From Argentina anserina (lineage: Eukaryota > Streptophyta > Magnoliopsida > Rosales > Rosaceae), in NCBI RefSeq assembly GCF_933775445.1, contig NW_026089507.1:186001-250000 (forward strand): a stretch of 64,000 nucleotides of DNA, given 5' to 3'. Numbering within the stretch: the first letter of the stretch is position 1; each line of letters begins with the position of its first letter. The notes under the pieces are model-generated. The model worked only from the letters and a program-made list of their open reading frames with translations. It did not search any database and had not been told where the DNA came from. The position numbers were made by a program, and so were the translations under genes. This document shows, one piece after another, positions 1 to 11,800 of this stretch.

Positions 1-409
1 AGTGTGGGAGTGTGTTTCTTTCAAACTGAGTATCTTTACATCGTTTGCGTATCTTTACTATTCCAATTTTGTATCCTTACATCGTTTGCGTATCTTTACT
101 ATTCCAATTGTGTATCTTTTCATTTCTCGTTTGAGTATCTTTCTTTAAGGCTTCGGAAGCGAGTTTCTATTGTATTTGTGAGTTTTGCAAATGTGGGAGT
201 GTGTTTCTTTCAAACTGAGTATCTTTACATCGTTTGCGTATCTTTACTATTCCAATTGTGTATCTTTACATCGTTTGCGTATCTTTACTATTCCAATTGT
301 GTATCTTTTCATTTCTCGTTTGAGTATCTTTCTCTAAGGCTTTCTGATGCGAGTTTCTATTGTATTTGAGAGTTTTGCAAGTGTGGGAGTGTGTTTCTTT
401 CAAACTGAG

Positions 410-532
410 TATCTTTACATCGTTTGCGTATCTTTACTATTCCAATTGTGTATCTTTACATCGTTTGCGTATCTTTACTATTCCAATTGTGTGTCTTTAC
501 ATCGTTTGTGTATCTTTACTATTCGAATTGTG
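410..532 (+). repeat. Three tandem 41-bp subrepeats inside one satellite unit
   Basis: Copies lie at 410-450, 451-491 and 492-532. Each starts TATCTTTACATCG (the third starts TGTCTTTACATCG) and ends in ATTCCAATTGTG or ATTCGAATTGTG. Each 41-bp copy is itself two related parts of 19 and 22 bp, both beginning TATCTTTAC. The unit containing them (347-576) is 230 bp, against 189/190 for two-copy units. Confidence 0.95.
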
Positions 533-3270
533 TATCTTTTCATTTCTCGTTTGAGTATCTTTCTGTAAGGCTTCTGATGCGAGTTTCTATTGAATTTGAG
601 AGTTTTCCAAGTGTGGGAGTGTGTTTCTTTCAAACTGAGTATCTTTACATCGTTTGCGTATCTTTACTATTCCAATTGTGCATCTTTACATCGTTTGCGT
701 ATCTTTACTATTCCAATTGTGTATCTTTTCATTTCTCGTTTGAGTATGTTTCTGTATGGCTTCTGATGCGAGTTTCTATTGTATTTGAGAGTTTTGCAAG
801 TGTGGGAGTGTGTTTCTTTCAAACTGAGTATCTTTACATCGTTTGCGTATCTTTACTATTCCAATTGTGTATCTTTACATCGTTTGCGTATCTTTACTAT
901 TCCAATTGTGTATCTTTTCATTTCTCGTTTGAGTATCTTTCTGTAAGGGTTTCTGATGCGAGTTTCTATTGAATTTGAGAGTTTTCCAAGTGTGGGAGTG
1001 TGTTTCTTTCAAACTGAGTATCTTTACATCGTTTGCGTATCTTTACTATTCCAATTGTGCATCTTTACATCGTTTGCGTATCTTTACTATTCCAATTGTG
1101 TATCTTTTCATTTCTCGTTTGAGTATGTTTCTGTATGGCTTCTGATGCGAGTTTCTATTGTATTTGAGAGTTTTGCAAGTGTGGGAGTGTGTTTCTTTCA
1201 AACTGAGTATCTTTACATCGTTTGCGTATCTTTACTATTCCAATTTTGTATCCTTACATCGTTTGCGTATCTTTACTATTCCAATTGTGTATCTTTTCAT
1301 TTCTCGTTTGAGTATCTTTCTTTAAGGCTTCGGAAGCGAGTTTCTATTGTATTTGTGAGTTTTGCAAATGTGGGAGTGTGTTTCTTTCAAACTGAGTATC
1401 TTTACATCGTTTGCGTATCTTTACTATTCCAATTGTGTATCTTTACATCGTTTGCGTATCTTTACTATTCCAATTGTGTATCTTTTCATTTCTCGTTTGA
1501 GTATCTTTCTCTAAGGCTTTCTGATGCGAGTTTCTATTGTATTTGAGAGTTTTGCAAGTGTGGGAGTGTGTTTCTTTCAAACTGAGTATCTTTACATCGT
1601 TTGCGTATCTTTACTATTCCAATTGTGTATCTTTACATCGTTTGCGTATCTTTACTATTCCAATTGTGTGTCTTTACATCGTTTGCGTATCTTTACTATT
1701 CGAATTGTGTATCTTTTCATTTCTCGTTTGAGTATCTTTCTGTAAGGCTTCTGATGCGAGTTTCTACTGTATTTGAGAGTTTTGCAAGTGTGGGAGTGTG
1801 TTTCTTTCAAACTGAGTATCTTTACATCGTTTGCGTATCTTTACTATTCCAATTGTGTATCTTTACTTCATTTGCGTATCTTTACTATTCCAATTGTGTA
1901 TCTTTTCATTTCTCGTTTGAGTATCTTTCTGTAAGGCTTTCTGATGCGAGTTTCTATTGAATTTGAGAGTTTTCCAAGTGTGGGAGTGTGTTTCTTTCAA
2001 ACTGAGTATCTTTACATCGTTTGCGTATCTTTACTATTCCAATTGTGTATCTTTTCATTTCTCGTTTGAGTATCTTTCTGTAAGGCTTTCTGATGCGAGT
2101 TTCTATTGAATTTGAGAGTTTTCCAAGTGTGGGAGTGTGTTTCTTTCAAACTGAGTATCTTTACATCGTTTGCGTATCTTTACTATTCCAATTGTGCATC
2201 TTTACATCGTTTGCGTATCTTTACTATTCCAATTGTGTATCTTTTCATTTCTCGTTTGAGTATCTTTCTTTAAGGCTTCGGAAGCGAGTTTCTATTGTAT
2301 TTGAGAGTTTTGCAAGTGTGGGAGTGTGTTTCTTTCAAACTGAGTATCTTTACATCGTTTGCGTATCTTTACTATTCCAATTGTGTATCTTTACTTCGTT
2401 TGCGTATCTTTACTATTCCAATTGTGTATCTTTTCATTTCTCGTTCGAGTATCTCTTTGTAAGGCTTTCTGATGCGAGTTTCTATTGAATTTGAGAGTTT
2501 TGCAAGTGTGGGAGTGTGTTTCTTTCAAACTGAGTATGTTTACATCGTTTGCGTATCTTTACTATTCCAATTGTGTATCTTTTCATTTCTCGTTTGAGTA
2601 TCTTTCTGTAAGGCTTTCTGATGCGAGTTTCTATTGAATTTGAGAGTTTTGCAAGTGTGGGAGTGTGTTTCTTTCAAACTGAGTATCTTTACATCGTTTG
2701 CGTATCTTTACTATTCCAATTGTGCATCTTTACATCGTTTGCGTATCTTTACTATTCCAATTGTGTATCTTTTCATTTCTCGTTTGAGTATCTTTCTTTA
2801 AGGCTTCGGAAGCGAGTTTCTATTGTATTTGTGAGTTTTGCAAATGTGGGAGTGTGTTTCTTTCAAACTGAGTCTCTTTACATTGTTTGCGTATCTTTAC
2901 TATTCCAATTGTGTATCTTTACATCGTTTGCGTATCTTTACTATTCCAATTGTGTATCTTTACATCGTTTGCGTATCTTTACTATTCCAATTGTGTATCT
3001 TTTCATTTCTCGTTTGAGTATCTTTCTCTAAGGCTTTCTGATGCGAGTTTCTATTGTATTTGAGAGTTTTGCAAGTGTGGGAGTGTGTTTCTTTCAAACT
3101 GAGTATCTTTACATCGTTTGCGTATCTTTACTATTCCAATTGTGTATATTTACATCGTTTGCGTATCTTTACTATTCCAATTGTGTGTCTTTACATCGTT
3201 TGCGTATCTTTACTATTCAAATTGTGTATCTTTTCATTTCTCGTTTGAGTATCTTTCTGTAAGGCTTCTG

Positions 3271-3419
3271 ATGCGAGTTTCTATTGTATTTGAGAGTTTT
3301 GCAAGTGTGGGAGTGTGTTTCTTTCAAACTGAGTATCTTTACATCGTTTGCGTATCTTTACTATTCCAATTGTGTATCTTTTCATTTCTCGTTTGAGTAT
3401 CTTTCTGTAAGGCTTTCTG
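3271..3419 (+). repeat. Short satellite unit with one 41-bp subrepeat (149 bp)
   Basis: Measured between successive ATGCGAG landmarks, this unit is 149 bp because it carries a single 41-bp subrepeat. It follows directly on a 230-bp, three-subrepeat unit (3041-3270), so gain and loss of whole subrepeats occur side by side. Confidence 0.93.
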
Positions 3420-4229
3420 ATGCGAGTTTCTATTGAATTTGAGAGTTTTGCAAGTGTGGGAGTGTGTTTCTTTCAAACTGAGTATCTTTACATCGTTTGC
3501 GTATCTTTACTATTCCAATTGTGCATCTTTACATCGTTTGCGTATCTTTACTATTCCAATTGTGTATCTTTTCATTTCTCGTTTGAGTATGTTTCTGTAT
3601 GGCTTCTGATGCGAGTTTCTATTGTATTTGAGAGTTTTGCAAGTGTGGGAGTGTGTTTCTTTCAAACTGAGTATCTTTACATCGTTTGCGTATCTTTACT
3701 ATTCCAATTTTGTATCCTTACATCGTTTGCGTATCTTTACTATTCCAATTGTGTATCTTTTCATTTCTCGTTTGAGTATCTTTCTTTAAGGCTTCGGAAG
3801 CGAGTTTCTATTGTATTTGTGAGTTTTGCAAATGTGGGAGTGTGTTTCTTTCAAACTGAGTATCTTTACATCGTTTGCGTATCTTTACTATTCCAATTGT
3901 GTATCTTTACATCGTTTGCGTATCTTTACTATTCCAATTGTGTATCTTTTCATTTCTCGTTTGAGTATCTTTCTCTAAGGCTTTCTGATGCGAGTTTCTA
4001 TTGTATTTGAGAGTTTTCCAAGTGTGGGAGTGTGTTTCTTTCAAACTGAGTATCTTTACATCGTTTGCGTATCTTTACTATTCCAATTGTGTATCTTTAC
4101 ATCGTTTGCGTATCTTTACTATTCCAATTGTGTGTCTTTACATCGTTTGTGTATCTTTACTATTCGAATTGTGTATCTTTTCATTTCTCGTTTGAGTATC
4201 TTTCTGTAAGGCTTCTGATGCGAGTTTCT

Positions 4230-7200
4230 ATTGAATTTGAGAGTTTTCCAAGTGTGGGAGTGTGTTTCTTTCAAACTGAGTATCTTTACATCGTTTGCGT
4301 ATCTTTACTATTCCAATTGTGCATCTTTACATCGTTTGCGTATCTTTACTATTCCAATTGTGTATCTTTTCATTTCTCGTTTGAGTATGTTTCTGTATGG
4401 CTTCTGATGCGAGTTTCTATTGTATTTGAGAGTTTTGCAAGTGTGGGAGTGTGTTTCTTTCAAACTGAGTATCTTTACATCGTTTGCGTATCTTTACTAT
4501 TCCAATTGTGTATCTTTACATCGTTTGCGTATCTTTACTATTCCAATTGTGTATCTTTTCATTTCTCGTTTGAGTATCTTTCTGTAAGGGTTTCTGATGC
4601 GAGTTTCTATTGAATTTGAGAGTTTTCCAAGTGTGGGAGTGTGTTTCTTTCAAACTGAGTATCTTTACATCGTTTGCGTATCTTTACTATTCCAATTGTG
4701 CATCTTTACATCGTTTGCGTATCTTTACTATTCCAATTGTGTATCTTTTCATTTCTCGTTTGAGTATGTTTCTGTATGGCTTCTGATGCGAGTTTCTATT
4801 GTATTTGAGAGTTTTGCAAGTGTGGGAGTGTGTTTCTTTCAAACTGAGTATCTTTACATCGTTTGCGTATCTTTACTATTCCAATTTTGTATCCTTACAT
4901 CGTTTGCGTATCTTTACTATTCCAATTGTGTATCTTTTCATTTCTCGTTTGAGTATCTTTCTTTAAGGCTTCGGAAGCGAGTTTCTATTGTATTTGTGAG
5001 TTTTGCAAGTGTGGGAGTGTGTTTCTTTCAAACTGAGTATCTTTACATCGTTTGCGTATCTTTACTATTCCAATTGTGTATCTTTACATCGTTTGCGTAT
5101 CTTTACTATTCCAATTGTGTATCTTTTCATTTCTCGTTTGAGTATCTTTCTCTAAGGCTTTCTGATGCGAGTTTCTATTGTATTTGAGAGTTTTGCAAGT
5201 GTGGGAGTGTGTTTCTTTCAAACTGAGTATCTTTACATCGTTTGCGTATCTTTACTATTCCAATTGTGTATCTTTACATCGTTTGCGTATCTTTACTATT
5301 CCAATTGTGTGTCTTTACATCGTTTGCGTATCTTTACTATTCGAATTGTGTATCTTTTCATTTCTCGTTTGAGTATCTTTCTGTAAGGCTTCTGATGCGA
5401 GTTTCTACTGTATTTGAGAGTTTTGCAAGTGTGGGAGTGTGTTTCTTTCAAACTGAGTATCTTTACATCGTTTGCGTATCTTTACTATTCCAATTGTGTA
5501 TCTTTACTTCATTTGCGTATCTTTACTATTCCAATTGTGTATCTTTTCATTTCTCGTTTGAGTATCTTTCTGTAAGGCTTTCTGATGCGAGTTTCTATTG
5601 AATTTGAGAGTTTTCCAAGTGTGGGAGTGTGTTTCTTTCAAACTGAGTATCTTTACATCGTTTGCGTATCTTTACTATTCCAATTGTGTATCTTTACTTC
5701 GTTTGCGTATCTTTACTATTCCAATTGTGTATCTTTACTTCGTTTGCGTATCTTTACTATTCCAATTGTGTATCTTTTCATTTCTCGTTTGAGTATGTTT
5801 CTGTAAGGCTTTCTGATGTGAGTTTCTATTGAATTTGAGAGTTTTCCAAGTGTGGGAGTGTGTTTCTTTCAAACTGAGTATCTTTACATCGTTTGCGTAT
5901 CTTTACTATTCCAATTGTGCATCTTTACATCGTTTGCGTATCTTTACTATTCAATTGTGTATCTTTTCATTTCTCGTTTGAGTATGTTTCTGTATGGCTT
6001 CTGATGCCAGTTTCTATTGTATTTGAGAGTTTTGCAAGTGTGGGAGTGTGTTTCTTTCAAACTGAGTATCTTTACATCGTTTGCGTATCTTTACTATTCC
6101 AATTGTGTATCTTTACATCGTTTGCGTATCTTTACTATTCCAATTGTGTATCTTTTCATTTCTCGTTTGAGTATCTTTCTGTAAGGCTTTCTGATGCGAG
6201 TTTCTATTGAATTTGAGAGTTTTCCAAGTGTGGGAGTGTGTTTCTTTCAAACTGAGTATCTTTACATCGTTTGCGTATCTTTACTATTCCAATTGTGCAT
6301 CTTTACATCGTTTGCGTATCTTTACTATTCCAATTGTGTATCTTTTCATTTCTCGTTTGAGTATGTTTCTGTATGGCTTCTGATGCGAGTTTCTATTGTA
6401 TTTGAGAGTTTTGCAAGTGTGGGAGTGTGTTTCTTTCAAACTGAGTATCTTTACATCGTTTGCGTATCTTTACTATTCCAATTTTGTATCCTTACATCGT
6501 TTGCGTATCTTTACTATTCCAATTGTGTATCTTTTCATTTCTCGTTTGAGTATCTTTCTTTAAGGCTTCGGAAGCGAGTTTCTATTGTATTTGTGAGTTT
6601 TGCAAACGTGGGAGTGTGTTTCTTTCAAACTGAGTATCTTTACATCGTTTGCGTATCTTTACTATTCCAATTGTGTATCTTTACATCGTTTGCGTATCTT
6701 TACTATTCCAATTGTGTATCTTTTCATTTCTCGTTTGAGTATCTTTCTCTAAGGCTTTCTGATGCGAGTTTCTATTGTATTTGAGAGTTTTGCAAGTGTG
6801 GGAGTGTGTTTCTTTCAAACTGAGTATCTTTACATCGTTTGCGTATCTTTACTATTCCAATTGTGTATCTTTACATCGTTTGCGTATCTTTACTATTCCA
6901 ATTGTGTGTCTTTACATCGTTTGCGTATCTTTACTATTCGAATTGTGTATCTTTTCATTTCTCGTTTGAGTATCTTTCTGTAAGGCTTCTGATGCGAGTT
7001 TCTACTGTATTTGAGAGTTTTGCAAGTGTGGGAGTGTGTTTCTTTCAAACTGAGTATCTTTACATCGTTTGCGTATCTTTACTATTCCAATTGTGTATCT
7101 TTACTTCATTTGCGTATCTTTACTATTCCAATTGTGTATCTTTTCATTTCTCGTTTGAGTATCTTTCTGTAAGGCTTTCTGATGCGAGTTTCTATTGAAT

Positions 7201-8850
7201 TTGAGAGTTTTCCAAGTGTGGGAGTGTGTTTCTTTCAAACTGAGTATCTTTACATCGTTTGCGTATCTTTACTATTCCAATTGTGTATCTTTACTTCGTT
7301 TGCGTATCTTTACTATTCCAATTGTGTATCTTTACATCGTTTGCGTATCTTTACTATTCCAATTGTGTATCTTTTCATTTCTCGTTTGAGTATGTTTCTG
7401 TAAGGCTTTCTGATGTGAGTTTCTATTGAATTTGAGAGTTTTCCAAGTGTGGGAGTGTGTTTCTTTCAAACTGAGTATCTTTACATCGTTTGCGTATCTT
7501 TACTATTCCAATTGTGCATCTTTACATCGTTTGCGTATCTTTACTATTCAATTGTGTATCTTTTCATTTCTCGTTTGAGTATGTTTCTGTATGGCTTCTG
7601 ATGCCAGTTTCTATTGTATTTGAGAGTTTTGCAAGTGTGGGAGTGTGTTTCTTTCAAACTGAGTATCTTTACATCGTTTGCGTATCTTTACTATTCCAAT
7701 TGTGTATCTTTACATCGTTTGCGTATCTTTACTATTCCAATTGTGTATCTTTTCATTTCTCGTTTGAGTATCTTTCTGTAAGGCTTTCTGATGCGAGTTT
7801 CTATTGAATTTGAGAGTTTTCCAAGTGTGGGAGTGTGTTTCTTTCAAACTGAGTATCTTTACATCGTTTGCCTATCTTTACTATTCCAATTGTGCATCTT
7901 TACATCGTTTGCGTATCTTTACTATTCCAATTGTGTATCTTTTCATTTCTCGTTTGAGTATGTTTCTGTATGGCTTCTGATGCGAGTTTCTATTGTATTT
8001 GAGAGTTTTGCAAGTGTGGGAGTGTGTTTCTTTCAAACTGAGTATCTTTACATCGTTTGCGTATCTTTACTATTCCAATTTTGTATCCTTACATCGTTTG
8101 CGTATCTTTACTATTCCAATTGTGTATCTTTTCATTTCTCGTTTGAGTATCTTTCTTTAAGGCTTCGGAAGCGAGTTTCTATTGTATTTGTGAGTTTTGC
8201 AAATGTGGGAGTGTGTTTCTTTCAAACTGAGTATCTTTACATCGTTTGCGTATCTTTACTATTCCAATTGTGTATCTTTACATCGTTTGCGTATCTTTAC
8301 TATTCCAATTGTGTATCTTTTCATTTCTCGTTTGAGTATCTTTCTCTAAGGCTTTCTGATGCGAGTTTCTATTGTATTTGAGAGTTTTGCAAGTGTGGGA
8401 GTGTGTTTCTTTCAAACTGAGTATCTTTACATCGTTTGCGTATCTTTACTATTCCAATTGTGTATGTTTACATCGTTTGCGTATCTTTACTATTCCAATT
8501 GTGTGTCTTTACATCGTTTGCGTATCTTTACTATTCGAATTGTGTATCTTTTCATTTCTCGTTTGAGTATCTTTCTGTAAGGCTTCTGATGCGAGTTTCT
8601 ATTGTATTTGAGAGTTTTGCAAGTGTGGGAGTGTGTTTCTTTCAAACTGAGTATCTTTACATCGTTTGCGTATCTTTACTATTCCAATTGTGTATCTTTA
8701 CTTCATTTGCGTATCTTTACTATTCCAATTGTGTATCTTTTCATTTCTCGTTTGAGTATCTTTCTGTAAGGCTTTCTGATGCGAGTTTCTATTGAATTTG
8801 AGAGTTTTCCAAGTGTGGGAGTGTGTTTCTTTCAAACTGAGTATCTTCAC
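4230..8850 (+). repeat. Three-copy tandem duplication, period 1597 bp
   Basis: Landmarks repeat with offset 1597: 4597/6194/7791, 5165/6762/8359 and 5585/7182/8779. Copies two and three share private marks: a one-base deletion giving ACTATTCAATTG near 5945 and 7542, GATGCCAG near 6003 and 7600, and GATGTGAG near 5815 and 7412. The third copy therefore arose from the second after these marks appeared. End points are approximate. Confidence 0.85.
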
Positions 8851-11800
8851 ATCGTTTGCGTATCTTTACTATTCCAATTGTGCATCTTTACATCGTTTGC
8901 GTATCTTTACTATTCCAATTGTGTATCTTTTCATTTCTCGTTTGAGTATGTTTCTGTATGGCTTCTGATGCGAGTTTCTATTGTATTTGAGAGTTTTGCA
9001 AGTGTGGGAGTGTGTTTCTTTCAAACTGAGTATCTTTACATCGTTTGCGTATCTTTACTATTCCAATTGTGTATCTTTACATCGTTTGCGTATCTTTACT
9101 ATTCCAATTGTGTATCTTTTCATTTCTCGTTTGAGTATCTTTCTGTAAGGCTTTCTGATGCGAGTTTCTATTGAATTTGAGAGTTTTCCAAGTGTGGGAG
9201 TGTGTTTCTTTCAAACTGAGTATCTTTACATCGTTTGCATATCTTTACTATTCCAATTGTGCATCTTTACATCGTTTGCGTATCTTTACTATTCCAATTG
9301 TGTATCTTTTCATTTCTCGTTTGAGTATGTTTCTGTATGGCTTCTGATGCGAGTTTCTATTGTATTTGAGAGTTTTGCAAGTGTGGGAGTGTGTTTCTTT
9401 CAAACTGAATATCTTTACATCGTTTGCGTATCTTTACTATTCCAATTCTGTATCCTTACATCGTTTGCGTATCTTTACTATTCCAATTGTGTATCTTTTC
9501 ATTTCTCGTTTGAGTATCTTTCTTTAAGGCTTCGGAAGCGAGTTTCTATTGTATTTGTGAGTTTTGCAAATGTGGGAGTGTGTTTCTTTCAAACTGAGTC
9601 TCTTTACATCGTTTGCGTATCTTTACTATTCCAATTGTGTATCTTTACATCGTTTGCGTATCTTTACTATTCCAATTGTGTATCTTTACATCGTTTGCGT
9701 ATCTTTACTATTCCAATTGTGTATCTTTTCATTTCTCGTTTGAGTATCTTTCTCTAAGGCTTTCAGATGCGAGTTTCTATTGTATTTGAGAGTTTTGCAA
9801 GTGTGGGAGTGTGTTTCTTTCAAACTGAGTATCTTTACATCGTTTGCGTATCTTTACTATTCCAATTGTGTATCTTTACATCGTTTGCGTATCTTTACTA
9901 TTCCAATTGTGTGTCTTTACATCGTTTGCGTATCTTTACTATTCGAATTGTGTATCTTTTCATTTCTCGTTTGAGTATCTTTCTGTAAGGCTTCTGATGC
10001 GAGTTTCTATTGTATTTGAGAGTTTTGCAAGTGTGGGAGTGTGTTTCTTTCAAACTGAGTATCTTTACATCGTTTGCGTATCTTTACTATTCCAATTGTG
10101 TATCTTTACTTCGTTTGCGTATCTTTACTATTCCAATTGTGTATCTTTTCATTTCTCGTTTGAGTATCTTTCTGTAAGGCTTTCTGATGCGAGTTTCTAT
10201 TGAATTTGAGAGTTTTCCAAGTGTGGGAGTGTGTTTCTTTCAAACTAAGTATCTTTACATCGTTTGCGTATCTTTACTATTCCAATTGTGCATCTTTACA
10301 TCGTTTGCGTATCTTTACTATTCCAATTGTGTATCTTTTCATTTCTCGTTTGAGTATGTTTCTGTATGGCTTCTGATGCGAGTTTCTATTGTATTTGAGA
10401 GTTTTGCAAGTGTGGGAGTGTGTTTCTTTCAAACTGAGTATCTTTACATCGTTTGCGTATCTTTACTATTCCAATTTTGTATCCTTACATCGTTTGCGTA
10501 TCTTTACTATTCCAATTGTGTATCTTTTCATTTCTCGTTTGAGTATCTTTCTTTAAGGCTTCGGAAGCGAGTTTCTATTGTATTTGTGAGTTTTGCAAAT
10601 GTGGGAGTGTGTTTCTTTCAAACTGAGTATCTTTACATCGTTTCCGTATCTTTAATATTCCAATTGTGTATCTTTACATCGTTTGCGTATCTTTACTATT
10701 CCAATTGTGTATCTTTTCATTTCTCGTTTGAGTATCTTTCTCTAAGGCTTTCTGATGCGAGTTTCTATTGTATTTGAGAGTTTTGCAAGTGTGGGAGTGT
10801 GTTTCTTTCAAACTGAGTATCTTTACATCGTTTGCGTATCTTTACTATTCCAATTGTGTATCTTTACATCGTTTGCATATCTTTACTATTCCAATTGTGT
10901 GTCTTTACATCGTTTGCGTATCTTTAGTATTCGAATTGTGTATCTTTTCATTTCTCGTTTGAGTATCTTTCTGTAAGGCTTCTGATGCGAGTTTCTATTG
11001 TATTTGAGAGTTTTGCAAGTGTGGGAGTGTGTTTCTTTCAAACTGAGTATCTTTACATCGTTTGCGTATCTTTACTATTCCAATTGTGTGTCTTTACATC
11101 GTTTGCGTATCTTTACTATTCGAATTGTGTATCTTTTCATTTCTCGTTTGAGTATCTTTCTTTAAGGCTTCGGAAGCGAGTTTCTATTGTATTTGTGAGT
11201 TTTGCAAATGTGGGAGTGTGTTTCTTTCAAACTGAGTATCTTTACATCGTTTGCGTATCTTTACTATTCCAATTGTGTATCTTTACATCGTTTGCGTATC
11301 TTTACTATTCCAATTGTGTATCTTTTCATTTCTCGTTTGAGTATCTTTCTCTAAGGCTTTCTGATGCGAGTTTCTATTGTATTTGAGAGTTTTGCAAGTG
11401 TGGGAGTGTGTTTCTTTCAAACTGAGTATCTTTACATCGTTTGCGTATCTTTACTATTCCAATTGTGTATGTTTACATCGTTTGCGTATCTTTACTATTC
11501 CAATTGTGTGTCTTTACATCGTTTGCGTATCTTTACTATTCGAATTGTGTATCTTTTCATTTCTCGTTTGAGTATCTTTCTGTAAGGCTTCTGATGCGAG
11601 TTTCTATTGTATTTGAGAGTTTTGCAAGTGTGGGAGTGTGTTTCTTTCAAACTGAGTATCTTTACATCGTTTGCGTATCTTTACTATTCCAATTGTGTAT
11701 CTTTACTTCATTTGCGTATCTTTACTATTCCAATTGTGTATCTTTTCATTTCTCGTTTGAGTATCTTTCTGTAAGGCTTTCTGATGCGAGTTTCTATTGA

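Larger units (their letters stand above)
1..5691 (+). repeat. Large tandem duplication, period 3641 bp
   Basis: The order of unit variants from 1 to about 2050 recurs at 3642 to about 5691 with a constant offset of 3641 bp (landmarks 347/3988, 956/4597 and 1524/5165). Only scattered substitutions are seen, for example GCAAG against CCAAG near 378/4019. The first copy starts outside the window. The right end is estimated by eye, where GTATCTTTTC at ~2047 faces GTATCTTTACTTCG at ~5688. Confidence 0.85.
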
